NCBI GenBank assembly: GCA_030762895.1
Contig: JAUPTC010000068.1
Location: 62,001-126,000 of the forward strand
DNA from: Sophora flavescens
Lineage: Eukaryota; Streptophyta; Magnoliopsida; Fabales; Fabaceae
DNA: 64,000 bases
Direction of reading: 5' to 3'
The position numbers and the translations under genes were made by a program. Under the pieces are notes generated by a model, which was given only the letters and a program-made list of their open reading frames with translations, searched no databases and was not told where the DNA came from. The first letter of the stretch is position 1. Each line of letters starts with the position of its first letter. Below, in pieces: positions 47,389-59,825 of this stretch.

Positions 47389-48324
47389 TGATGACAACCA
47401 ACTCAGGTTGCCTGAAATGATCTTTTTTGATTGAAATTCACTTAGTGTTGTGCCACTTTGGTTCAAGAACAAAGACCAAATCAATTTCAGATTTAAGAAT
47501 AAAACAAAAGCTGAAGAAAGAAAGAAGAAAGTGGAAGAGATGAGATGATGAAGGGGCGCCACAAACAATGGAAATTGCTGGGATAAGCCAAGTGATGTTC
47601 GCCACAAGAATTTGGAGATTCTTGATAAGAACTCAATCTTGGGTTCACCCCAAGAACTTTAGGAGAAACACTTTCAAAACAATTTGGATAAAGTCTCCAC
47701 AACATCAAACTTGTCATTTGACATGAATTGCTTTACATATAGTATGGCAGCCAAACTCTTTTGACATCCAAAGATAAATGAACCTCCACTGAATAGCCTA
47801 ATTATGATACTAATAATTCACTCTAAGACTAATCTAATTCAACACCAAATGAAAAACGAAATTCCAACTTAAATCCCACTTGAATAGCTAACCAAAACCA
47901 TCAAGGCAGCCATTACCAAGCTCAACCCATTATCGTGGGTGTTACACTTGCTTTCTCACATTAAAAGTGTAACCCCACAATTTACAACTTTTATTCTCAC
48001 CATAAAACACTCAAAATTCAAACTTCTAACTAGAAACATCCAAATTCGTGTAGAATATGCTAGGACCCCACTTGCATGATTCTTCACTTATTTATTGAAA
48101 AATAATAAACTAAAATGACTTGGACCTTGGAACCAAATCAGCCCCACTTCATGCTTCCTCCATTTGAATGAGCAAAGTTGTGCATTTAAGCAACTTGACT
48201 TGAACTTCTGGGCTTATGTCCATTAAGAGAATCAACATTGGAGTTAAAGCTTTGAACTATGCTCCAAATTGGGCCTACATCATCTTTGTTGAAATGTTGT
48301 AGACTTGCCCTCCGGCTCATATCA
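47389..48324 (-). repeat. Unit 2 LTR 11, diverged
   Basis: About 936 bp with both ends recognisable. It carries TGATACTAATAATTC, a right-subfamily variant, and many private indels. Confidence 0.82.
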
Positions 48325-50151
48325 TACCCTCCTCTTAAGAAAATTCGTCCTGGAATTTATTACTTCAATCCCTATATCAAATGAAAGACATAGATGGTAT
48401 ATTGAAAGTAAGAAAATATCAAAGACTTTTTATTTATTTATTTATTCTCCTTATAAAGATGCAATAGCCCATATCTGCTAGAATGGACCCTTGATTTTTA
48501 TTGGAAACCTTTATTCTTTTTTATGTTCACACACCCAACCTCCGGGATCAAATGGAAACTGAGAATCATCAAATGTCGCAACTGGGTGTAACAAATTTCC
48601 ATCTTGTACTATCAATATTCCAACACATATCTATAGCCAAGATAATGAATTATGACTAAAAATTATATCTCTTATGAAATTCTAATTCTAAGTTTACATT
48701 TCTTTGGCTTGAACAAGGTCATACAAGAAAATGTACTTTCTTTTTTAAAAGACGCAAGAAAGTTATCATCATGGACATTTTCTTCATTACAAACACATTT
48801 CTAGGTTTTCAGGAAATAAGACAACTTTTCAAACACATTAGAACCATCATAAAAGCTTCAAAGAATTTTAAGAACGGGTAGAGAAAGAGGAATAGTAGTT
48901 AACCCATCAATTATCATGACATGCAAAACCCTTTGAGCTCATAACAAACCTCAAGATGCTAACTTTATTTTGTTCAAAAGAATATGTGGAGCAAGTTAGC
49001 AAACAAATTTCTTTATGAAATCCAACATGTTCCTCAAATTTTTGTGATAAATCAAGTGATTATTAGAAAGATAATAAACACATTTAGTCAAGGGAATTGT
49101 AATAAAATCTTGGTTTATAATTTCTCAAATCAATCTTAGGAAGATGATGTTTATCATGCATATTCACTACAAAATTTCATTCCATCAAATGGTGAAGAAA
49201 ACAAGACCCATGCACTTTGCTCAAATTTATAGTTAAGATACCTATACTTTGGGAAACCAAGGAAAGTTCCCCAAACAATGGGTACTCAGATTATCTCTTC
49301 CATTACGGTGGTTGTTCCCAAACTTCCATTGAGGAACATCTTTGATTTCCTTCAAAAGAGAATCAACACAAGTAGGCAAAGAGTTAGAAAAACATCAAAC
49401 AATTTTCTTTTTCCCTCCTCACTTTTGTTTCTGCCCTTCTTTTCTTCTTTTTCTCTCATTTTTTTCACTTCATCTTTTTCTATTCTCTTTTACTTCAATT
49501 TTACCTCTCAATTCCCAGCTTCATTCTTTCATTCTTTTTTCACTCTTTCCATTCTCATTTTCTTCTTTTTCTTCTCTCTCTTTTGTTTTCTCTCTTGCCT
49601 CCCAAATTTGGAGGGATTCAAAGTTTTCTTTTCTATGAGTACTACAAAGACACCGTAGAGGCTGAGGTGTTGCCCTTTCTTTTTGACTTGTTGTGAAGAA
49701 CTTCATGGTAATGGGTTTGGAGCATGTCTTCCCTTGATTCTTTCATTGCTGTCCAAGTCCTCAATAGGCTTCCACATGTCTTCTTTCTTTTGCAATTCAC
49801 TCACCAAACATGTGCATAGTCTTAAGTTTCTGGGAGATGCCACTTCACTTTGCTTTTCATTGTATGAGTTAGATTGAAAGAATTGCTCCATCTTCATCTC
49901 CCATTTCAAATAGACTTGAGGGATCATTCTTCCATGAAATGTAGAGACTTTGACCTCGACTCCCTTCAATTTTCTACTGCTTCCTTCCTCTATATCTATC
50001 ATCACTTACTTTGAAGGGATGGCAAGATGTCTATCATACTTGGCTTGCATTTGCTCCATTTGCCTTTGAATATTTTGAATTTGAGTGGCCATTGTAGCAT
50101 GAAGAGATGAGTACTTTGGAGAGAATGGAGGATTATCTTGACCGCCATCAT
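48325..50151 (-). pseudogene. Unit 2 copy 12: degenerate Gag and second frame
   Basis: The Gag domain is readable in pieces from the ATG at 50151 (fragment 49703-50005 holds the EGVEVKVSTFHG to Trp-rich part). The Lys/Glu-rich part and the second frame are heavily broken. It has an insertion, CTATATCTATCATCAC (near 49990), in place of CTATCCTCAC, shared with copies 13 and 14, and a (TTTA)n run near 48431-48446. Confidence 0.7.
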
Positions 50152-50782
50152 TTGAACACACAAGATCAAAATATAACAAGAAATTATAAAATTTCACTAC
50201 ACTCCCCTCACTCTGTGCACACACAAATCTAATTTTCTCTCTAATGGCTTTTCCCACAAAATGTATTTTTTATTTTTCACTCTGCCTTTTCCTCTCAAAT
50301 GTTCTTCCTTGAGTTCTTAGAGGAATCAATAAGACAACAAACACAAAAATTCCAAAATCACAACAAAATCACAAAAACTTAGCAAACACTGAACAAGAAA
50401 ATAAAGTGAAAGCAAAAGGTTTGGAATAAGGAAATAAAGGAAAGAAGGGAAATATTTTTCTAGGAACACAAATTGCGCAAATAGAACTTTCTTCTCTCTT
50501 TTCTCCAAGACTTCAAGCAACAATTTTTTTTTTTATAATTTTCGCCTAGATTTTTTTTTTTTTTATAACTTGAAGAGAAGAATCAAACTTGTACACTGCG
50601 GTATGATCAAAAACAATAGCCACGTAATCTTTTCCCTTCAAACTGAATCAAAGTAGTAATTTTTTTGTTGGTTTTTGTTTTAGAAAAAGAAAAGAACAAA
50701 ATGGTGTGAAGTGCAGAAACAAAGAAGAAAACGAAAATCACAACACAATTTCAATCAAAGCTCTGAGCTTATGATAATTAAA

Positions 50783-51731
50783 TGATAACAACCAACTTGT
50801 GGTTGCCTGAAATGATTCTTTGATTGAAATTCATTTAGTAAGCAGCTATTCTTTGGTTCAAGAACAAAGACCAAAATCAATTTCAGATTTAAGCAACAAA
50901 ACAAAAGTTGAAGAAGAAAGAAGAAAGGGAAGAGATAGAGAGATGATGAAGGGCGCCACAAACAATGGAAATTGTTTGATAAGCCAAGTGATGTTCGCCA
51001 CAAGAATTCTGGGAGATTCTTGATAAGAACTCAATCTTGGGTTCAACCAAGAACTTAGGAGAAAACACTTTTCACTAATTTGGATAAATCTCCAACAACA
51101 TCAAACTTGTTATTTGATACAGTGAATTTTCAGTTTTATATAGTATGGCAGCCAAACTCTTGGCATCCAAAGGAAAATAAAACTCTCCACTTAAATAGCC
51201 TAATTATGATACTAATAATTCACTTAAGACTAATTCTAATTCAGCCACCAATGAAAACGAAATTCCAACTTAAATCCTAATTTGAATAGCTACCAAAAAC
51301 CATCAGGCAGCCACCAAGCCATAACTCTCTATTATTGTGGGTGTTACATTTGCTTCCTTTTCACATTAAAAGTGTAACTCCACAATTTAAGTCTCGTATT
51401 CTCACCATAAAACACTAAAATTCAAACTTCTAACAACTAGAATATCCAAATTCGTGTAGAATATGCTAGGGACCCCACTTGCATGATTCTTCACTTATTT
51501 ACTGAAAAACAATAAACTAAAATGACTTGACCTTGAACCAAATCAGCCCCACTCTGACAGTTTTCCTCCATTTGAATGAGCAAAGTTGTGCATTTGGGCT
51601 AATTTGACTTGAACTTGGGTTTATGTCCACTAAGAGAATCAACATTGGAGTTAAAGCTTTGAACTATGCTCCAAATTGGGCTCACATCATCTTTAAGAAA
51701 TGTTGAGACTTGCCCTCCTCGGCTCATACCA
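50783..51731 (-). repeat. Unit 2 LTR 12, diverged
   Basis: About 949 bp. The 3' end reads TTATCA instead of TCATCA, and the 5' start reads TGGTATGAG. It has right-subfamily variants (CTTGTTATTTGATA, TGATACTAATAATTC). Confidence 0.82.
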
Positions 51732-53600
51732 TACCCTCCTTTCTTAAGAAAATTATTCTCAATTTATTACTTCAATCCCTATATCAAATGAAAGACATAG
51801 ATGGCATATTGAAAGTAAGAAAATATCAAAGACTTTTATTTATTTATTTATTCTCCTTACAGCATGCAATAGCCCATATCTGCTAGAATGGACCCTTGAT
51901 TTCCTTTATTGGGAAACCTTTTTATTCTTTTATGTTCTATTACTAACCCAACCTCCGTAGATCAAATGAAATTGATAGAAATCATCAAATGTCGCAACTG
52001 CGTAATAAATTTCCATCTTGTACTATCAACATTCCAACACATTCATAGCCAAGATAATGAATTATGACCAAAAATTATATCTCTTATGAAATTCTAATTT
52101 CAAGTTTACATTTCTTGGCTTGAACAAGGTCATACAAGAAATGTACTTTCTCTTTTAAAAGATTTCCAAGAAAGTTGAGCACTATGGACATTTTCTTTCA
52201 CACAAACAAGGTTTGGCCTTTCAGAAATAAGACAATCTCAAACACATTAGAACCATCATATAAAAGCTTCAAAGAATTTGGAAGAATGGGTAGAGTAAAA
52301 AGAGGAAATAGTAGTTAACCTATCAATTATCATGACATGCAAACCTCTTTGAGCTCATAACAAACCTCAAGATGCTAAACTTTATTTTTGTCTAAAAGAA
52401 TATGTGAGCAAGTTAGCAAACAAACTTTCTTTATGAAATCCAACATGCTCCTCAAATTTTTTTGTGATAAATCAAGTGATTATTAGAAAGCACATAACAA
52501 CACATTTATCAAGGAATTCATTAAAATCTTGGTTTATAATTCTCAAATCAATCTTTAGGAAGATGATAACAGTCATGCAATCTTTCATCACAAAATTTCA
52601 TTCCCATCAAATGTAGAAGAAAAACAAGACTTCCATGCAATTTACCAAATTTTGTGTTAAGATACCCATAATTTTGGGAAACCATGAAAGTTCCTAAACA
52701 ATGGGGTACTTCCTTGGGATTATTTCTTCCATTGGTGGTTGTCTTGCAAACTTCCAATACTGGAGAACATCTTTGATTTCCTTCAAAAGAGAATCAACAC
52801 AAGTAGGCAAAGAGTTAGGGAAAAACATCAAACAATCATTTTCTTTTCCTCCTCACTTTCTTGTTTTGTCTCTCTTTTTCTTTCTTCTCATTTTTCTTAC
52901 TCTCATCTTTTTCATTCTCTTTTACTCAATTTTACTCTCAATTCTTACCATTCCTTTTTCACTTTTTTCACTTTTTCCCATTCTCATTTTCTTTCTTTTC
53001 TTCTCTCTCTTTTTGTTTTCTTCTTGTTTCCCAAATTTGGATAGACTTCCAAAGTTTTCTTTTCTTATGAGTACTTTTAAGCAAAGACACTTCGGTGAGA
53101 GGCTTGAGGTATGGGTTCTTTCTTTATTCTGTTGTGAAGAACTTCAGCAATGGTTTGAGCATGTCTTCTCCCCATGATTTTTCTTCATTACAGTCCAAGT
53201 CTCAAGTAGGCTTCACATGTCTGTTTTCTTTTTGCAATTCACCCACCAAACATGGTCTTTAAGTTGAGAGATGCTACCTTCACTTTGTTTCTTTCATTGT
53301 ATGAGTTAGATTGAAAGAATTGCTCCATCTTCATCTCCCATTTGAAGAATAGACTTGAGGATCATTCTCTTCCCATGAAATGTGGTGAGACTTTGACCCG
53401 ACCCTTCAATTTCTAATAAGCCTCCTTCCTCTATATCTATCATCACGATTTTGAAGGATGGCAAGATGTCTATCATACTTGGCTTGCATTGCTCCAGAGA
53501 GATTTTAAGCCTTTGAATATTTTGAATTTGAGGGCTATCAGGTACGAAGAGATGAGTACTTTGGAGAGAATGGAGGATTATCTTCATGGACTGCCATCAT
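51732..53600 (-). pseudogene. Unit 2 copy 13: degenerate Gag and second frame
   Basis: The ATG at 53600 starts a Gag whose coiled-coil region is disrupted near 53490 by extra bases (CCAGAGAGATTTTAAGCC). A linker relic is open at 52548-52757. It shares CTATATCTATCATCAC (near 53432) and the (TTTA)n run (51837-51852) with copies 12 and 14. Confidence 0.7.
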
Positions 53601-53996
53601 TTGAACACACAAGATCAAAATATAATAAGAAATTATAAAATTCCTCACTACACTCCCTCACTTGTGCACACAACCCAATTTTCTCTCTAATGGCTTTTTC
53701 CACACAAATGTATTTTTATTTTTTCTCACTCTTGCCTTTTTCCTCTCAAATGTTCTCCTTGAGTTCTTAGGAGAACCAAGACAACAAATCACAAAAATCT
53801 CCAAAATCACAAATAAAAATCACAAAACTTAGCAAACAATGGAACAAGAAATAAAGGCTAGAAAGCAAAAGGTTTGAATAAGGAAATAAAGGAAAGAAGG
53901 GAAATATTTCTAGAACACAAATTGGCGCAAATAGAACTTTTTTCTTCTTTTCTCCAAGACTTCAAGAACAATTCTTTTTTTTTTTATAATTTTCGC

Positions 53997-54027
<31 letters not shown>

Positions 54028-54229
54028 ATAACTTTGAAGAGAAGAATCAAACTGTACACCTGTGTATGATCAAACACACACGAATTTTTTCCTTCAAAAC
54101 TGAATCAAAGTAGTAATTTTTTTTTGTTGGTTTTGTTTTAGAAAGAAAAGAACAAAATGAGTAGAAGTAGAACAAAGAAGAAAACGAAAATCACAACACA
54201 ATTTCAATCAGCCTGAGCTATGATACCAA

Positions 54230-55154
54230 TGATAAATAACTTAAATTTGTGGTTGCCTGAAATGATCTTTTTGATTGAAATTCACTTAGTGTTGTGCCAC
54301 TTTGGTTCAAGAACAAAGACCAAATCACTTCTTTTAGATTTAAGTAACAAAACAAAAGTTGAAGAAGAAAAAGAAGAAAGTGGAAGAGATAGAGATGATG
54401 AAGGCGCCACAAACAATGGAAATTGTTTGATAAGCCAAGTGATGTTCGCCACAAGAATTTGGAGATTCTCTGATAAGAACTCAATCTTGGTTCAACCAAG
54501 AACTTAGGAGAAACACTCTCAATAATTTGGATAAATTCCAACAACATCAAACTTGTTATTTGATATGAATTCTCGTTTTCCACATAGTATGGCAGCCAAA
54601 CTCTTTGGCATCCAAAGATAAAATAAAAACCTCCACTTGAATAAATAATTATGATACTAATAATTCACTAAGACTAATTCTAATTCAGCCACCAAATGAA
54701 AAACGAAATTCCAACCTAAACTCATTTGAAAGAAGCACAAAAATCTATCAAGGCAGCCACTGCTTATAACCTTCATTATTGTGGGTGCTACACTTACTAC
54801 ATTAAAAGTGTAACTCCCACAATTTACAACTTTATTCTCACCATAAACACTCAAAATTAAACTTCTAACAACTAGAATATCCAAATTCGTGTAGAATATT
54901 AGGACCCCATTCACGATTCTTCACTTATTTATTGAAAAAGAACAACTAGTTCTGACTTGGACTCAAACCCAAATCAGCCCCACTATGCTTCTCCATTTGA
55001 ATGAGCAAAGCAGCATTTGGGCTAATTTGACTTGAACTTGGGCTTATGTCCACTAAGAGAATCAATATTGAGCAAGCTTCTTTGAACTATGCTCCAAATT
55101 AAATTACATCATCTTTGTTGAAATGTTGTAGACTCTGCTCTCCTTGGCTCATCA
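54230..55154 (-). repeat. Unit 2 LTR 13, diverged
   Basis: About 925 bp. The primer-binding-site side reads TGATAAATAAC instead of TGATGACAACC. Right-subfamily variants are present. Confidence 0.8.
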
Positions 55155-57002
55155 CACCTCCTTCTTTAAGAAAATTGTCCCTAATTATTACTTCAACCCT
55201 ATATCAAATGAAATATAGATGGCATATTGAAAGTAAGAAAATATCAAAGACTTTTTATTTATTTATTTATTCTCCTTACAACATGCACACACACACGCCC
55301 ATATATCTGCTAGAATGACCTCTGATTTCTTTTTATTGGGAAACTTTTTATTCTTTTTATGTTCACACACACCCAACCTCCGGATCAAATGGAAATTGAT
55401 AGAATCATCAAATGTCGCAACTGGGTGTAATAAATTTCCATCTTGTACTATCAACATTCCAACACATTCATAGCCAAGATAATGAATTATGACCAAAAAT
55501 TATATCTCTTATGAAATTCTACTCTCAAGTTTACATTTCTTGGCTTGAACAAGGTCATACAAGAAATGTACTTTCTTTAAAAGATTTCAAGAAAGTTACA
55601 TCATGGACATTTTCTTTCATTGCAAACATATCATTTTCGAAATAAGACAATCCTTTCAAACACATTAGAACCATCATATAAAAGCTTCAAAGAATTCTGA
55701 AGAATGGGTAGAGTAAAGAGGGAATAGTAGTTAACCCATCAATTATCACATGACATGCAAACCCTTTTGAGCTCATAACAAAACCTCAAGATGCTAACTT
55801 TATTTTTGTTCAAAGAATATGAGCAAGTTAGCAAACAAACTTTCTTAGAAATCCAACATGTTCCTCACAAATTTTTGTGATAAATCAAGTGATTATTAGA
55901 AAGCATAACAACACATTTATCAAGGAATTCATTTAAAATCTTGGTTTATAATTTCTCAAATCAATCTTAGGAAGATGATACGAGTCATGCAATTCATCAC
56001 AAAATTTCATTCCATCAAATGTAGAAGAAAACAAGACCCATGCAATTTACCAAATTTTGTGTTAAGATACCCATAATTTTGGGAAACCATGAAAGTTCCT
56101 AAACAATGGGGTACTTCCTTGGGATTATTCCTTCCACTATGGTGGTTGTCTGCAAACTTCCATTGAGGAACATCTTTGATTTCCTTCAAAAGAGAATCAA
56201 CACAAGTAGGCAAAGAGTTAGAAAACACTCAAAACAATCATTTTCTTTTTCCCTCCTCACTTTTGTTTCTGTCTCTTCTTTTTCTTTTCTCTCATTTTTT
56301 TTCTCTACTCTCATCTTTTCATTCTCTTTTTACTTCAATTTTACTCTCAATTCTTACTTCATTCCTTTCACTCTTTTTTTTCACTCTTTCCCATTCTCAT
56401 TTTCTTTTCTTTTCTTCTCTCTCTTTTGTTTTCTTGCTCTCCCAAATTTGGATAGACTTCCAAAGTTTTCTTTCATGAGTACTTCTTGCCAAAGACACCG
56501 TAGAGGCCGAGGTGTTGCCCTTTCTTTGACTTCATGTGAAGAACTTCATGGTAATGTGGTTTGGAGCATGTCTTCCTCATGATTTTTCAGCACAGTCCAA
56601 GTCTCAATAGGTTTACATGTCTTCTTTCTTTTGCAATTCACTCCACCAACATGTGCATAGTCTTTAAGTTGGAGAGATGCTATCACTTTTGTTTCTTTTC
56701 ATTGTAATGAGTTAGATTGAAAGAATTGCTCCATCTTCATCTCCCATTTCAAATAGACTTGAGGATCATTCTTCCCATGAAATGTAGAGATTCTTTGACT
56801 CGACCCCTTCACTTTCTCTATCAAGCCTCCTTCCTCTATATCTATCATCACGATTTTGAAGGATGGCAAGATGTCTATCATACTTGGCTTGCATTTACTC
56901 CATTTGCCTTTGAATATTTTGGAATTTGAGGGCCATTGTAGTATCAAGAGATGAGTACTTTGGGAGGAGAATGGAGTGATTATCTTCATGGACTGTCATC
57001 AT
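55155..57002 (-). pseudogene. Unit 2 copy 14: degenerate Gag and second frame (first in transcription order)
   Basis: The start at 57002 reads ATGATGACAGTCC. The Gag domain fragment 56699-56989 is mostly readable, and a second-frame fragment with the DGNLLHPVATFDD region lies at 55263-55496. Right-subfamily variants include CTATATCTATCATCAC (near 56835) and ATTATGACC. It has somewhat fewer indels than copies 10-12. Confidence 0.72.
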
Positions 57003-57629
57003 TTGAACACACAAGATCAAAATATAATAAGAAATTATAAAATTCCTCACTACACTTCACTATGGCACACAACGAATTTTCTCTCTAATGGCTTTTTCCA
57101 CACAAAATGTATTTTTATTTTTTTCACTTGCCTTTTTCCTCTCAAATGTCTCCTTGAGTTCTTAGAGGAATCAAGACAAATAAACACAAAAATTCCAAAA
57201 TCAAGCAACAAAAATCACAAAAACTTAGCAAACAATGGAACAAGAAAATAAAGGCTAGAAAGCAAAGGTTTGGAATAAGGAAACAAAGGAAAGAAGGGAA
57301 ATATTTTCTAGAACACAAATTGCGTTAAAATAGAACTTTCTTCTTCTTTTCTCCAAGACTTCAAGAACAATTTTTTTTTTTATAATTTTCGCCCAGATTT
57401 TTTTTTTTTTAACTTTTTTTTTTGAAGAGAAGATAACCAAACTTGTACACTTGTGTATGATCAAACAATAGCCACGAATTCTTTTTCCTTCAAAACTGAA
57501 TCAAAGTAGTAATTTTTTTTTGTTGGTTTTGTTTTAGAAAGAAAAGAACAAAATGGTGTAGAAGTAGAACAAAGAAGAAAACGAAAATCACAACACAATT
57601 TCAATCAAAGCCTGAGCTCTGATGCTAAA

Positions 57630-58571
57630 CATAACAACCAATCAGAAGTTGCCTTGAAATGATCTTTTTGATAGAAATTTCACTTAGTGTTGTGCCACTT
57701 TGTCTAAGAACAAAGACCAAATCAATTTCAGATTTAAGTAACAAAACAAAAGAAGAAGAAAGAAGAAAGTGGAAGAGATAGAGATGATGAAGGCGCCACA
57801 ACAATGGAAATTGTTTGATAAGACAAGTGATGTTCGCTTACAAGAATTTGGAGATTCTTGATAAGAACTCAATCTTGGTTCAACCAAGAACTTAGGAGAA
57901 ACACTTCTCACTAATTTGGATAAATTCCAACAACATCAAACTTGTTATTTGATATGAATTTTCGTTTTCCACATAGTATGGCAGTCAAACTCTTTGCATC
58001 CAAAGATAAAATGAAACCCCTCCACTTGAATAGCCTAATTATGATACTAATAATTCACTTAAGACTAATTCCAATTCAGCCACTCAAATGAAAAACGAAA
58101 TTCCAACTTAAATCCCACTTGAATAGCTACCAAAACCACTGGCTACAGCCACCAAGCCATAACTCTATTATTGTGGGTGTGTTACACTTGCTTGCTCACA
58201 TTAAAAGTGTAACTCCTACAATTTACAACTTTTATTCTCACCATAAAACACTCCAAAATTCAAACTTCAACAACTAGAAACATCCAAATTCGTGTAGAAT
58301 ATGCTAGGGACCCCACTTGCATGATTCTTCACTTTATTTATTGAAAAATAATCAAACTAAAATGACTTGACTTCTTGAATCCAAATCAGCCCACTTAAGG
58401 CTTCCTCCATTTGAACGAGCAAAGTCATATTCGGGGCTACAATTTGACTTGAACTTGGGCTTATGTCCATTAAGAGAATCATTGAGCAAAGCTTCTTTGA
58501 ACTATGCTCCAAATTGGGCTCAACATCATCTTTGTTGAAATGTTGTAGACTTGCCTCTCTGGCTCATATCA
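57630..58571 (-). repeat. Unit 2 LTR 14: outer 5' LTR of the array
   Basis: About 942 bp. Its 5' end, TGATATGAG at 58571, is intact and meets unit 1 LTR sequence directly, without polypurine tract or spacer. It is therefore the true outer 5' boundary of the unit 2 array. Confidence 0.82.
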
Positions 58572-58572
58572 C
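58571..58572. other. Junction of unit 2 (-) to reversed unit 1 (-): insertion-like edge
   Basis: The unit 2 LTR terminus ...CATATCA is followed at once by CTTTCCAACGCAC. That is the reverse complement of unit 1 LTR sequence GTGCGTTGGAAAG (compare 351-363). A join exactly at an LTR end is what integration produces. The adjacent target bases would be CTTTC. The matching left edge is not in the window, so no target-site duplication can be checked. Confidence 0.75.
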
Positions 58573-58723
58573 TTTCCAACGCACTCTAAAGAATGCATCA
58601 ATCGGAGATTCGGGGATCAAGATCGGACCAAATCAAGTCATACGAGTTCACCACAATGAAAATAAAATTTCATCAAAATATTAATTTTGGCTCAAATCTG
58701 ACATCGTTCCTTGGTTTGCATCA
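58572..58723 (-). repeat. Unit 1 LTR B1, truncated (5' 152 bp)
   Basis: Reads on the - strand from TGATGCAAACC at 58723 to the insertion-like edge at 58572. The 3' two-thirds of this LTR are not found on the other side of the junction. Confidence 0.8.
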
Positions 58724-58775
58724 TTCCCTCCTCTTGAAAAGAATTTGGACTAATTTATTGGCTCATGAGTCTTCT

Positions 58776-59732
58776 TTATCCTCCTGGTTCAAACACAACC
58801 ATGTTGTAATCCATGGGGGCACCCTCTCTTGGAATTGTTTCTTCAACTTTCCTTCAAAATAGAGTTATCACTTAGGCAAAGAGTTTTTGTGCATTAAGAA
58901 CAAATGTTATCTTTTATATAGAAAGATATATATAGGCTGCCTCGCCAACATTGCTCCCTTTCACCTTATTTTCTTTTCTTATAGGAAGACTTCCACTCCT
59001 CTTTCAACCTTTTTTGCCTCAATTCTTTATTTTTATTTTCTCCTTCAAAATGCAGTCTTCCACCTTTTTTCAACGCTCTTTTTCATTCTCGTTTTGTTTT
59101 CCTCCATTCCCTTTTTTCTTTCTACCTTTTTTCTTCATGGCTTTCTTTTTTTTTATTACTTCTTCCTTCTTTTGCTTTTCTTCTCATTCACCAAAACACT
59201 CTTTTCTTTTTATTGTTTTCTCAAATCATTCTTTTTCTCTCTCACTCTTCCTTTTTCAAGCACATTTGATTTCTTCATATAATTTTGCTTTGGGGACAAT
59301 ATGGTCCAAGAGTAATTTTGCCATTATTAAATACAAATGAGTACTTGTCATTGCCTGCATTCATTATCTCGCTTGTCGCTCAATCCTCCATGGACGCCAA
59401 CAAGTGGCTTGCTTCATGGGGGCAAATTTTTCACATCACATAAACGTCATCTTTATATCTCCTCCATCCTAAAGTGCACTCTTCACACTTGTTTGCTCTT
59501 CACCATCACGTCACCAAAATCTCACCCCATGCCCTAAATGGGACATACTGTCAGGATGCCCCTAGAAGAGGAAGTCCCAACTTTTGCATCCATGGTGGCG
59601 CTCCACTTAGGTTGATGTAACCCTTTCTATCAATGACCAAGTCTACATATCTTGTCCCTTCACATTAGCATCTAGAATAGGTAGCATCCTCCATTTTGGC
59701 ATCATTTTTCTTTTCTTCATTAGTGACTCCAT
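58776..59732 (-). pseudogene. Unit 1 copy B1: degenerate protease/Lys-Glu polyprotein
   Basis: The start codon corresponds to CAT at 59730-59732. The protease-like part (59340-59720), Lys/Glu-rich part (58980-59290) and linker (58780-58960) are in the expected order but broken by many indels. Long open frames on the opposite strand, rich in Phe, Ser and Leu, are shadows of the Lys/Glu-rich part. Confidence 0.72.
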
Positions 59733-59825
59733 GGAAGAAAAACCACTAAGAAAAATTCAAACTTCCCCAAAAATTGAAAACAAAAGTCATAAGTCAATTC
59801 TTAGGAAGGATGGCTCGATAATAAA

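Larger units (their letters stand above)
10416..58571 (-). mobile_element. Unit 2 tandem array: Gag-only non-autonomous Ty3/gypsy elements sharing LTRs
   Basis: Fourteen internal regions alternate with fourteen complete LTRs and one truncated LTR at the left end. The period is 3.41-3.44 kb, all on the - strand. Each internal region reads, in transcription order, PBS, an A-rich leader of about 0.6 kb, Gag, a Lys/Glu-rich stretch, an unrecognised second frame and a polypurine tract. The structure matches the published class of terminal-repeat retrotransposons with a GAG domain (TR-GAG), except that they are in tandem and carry an extra frame. Copies 1-8 are nearly identical, copy 9 is slightly damaged, and copies 10-14 are diverged. 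Confidence 0.88.
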
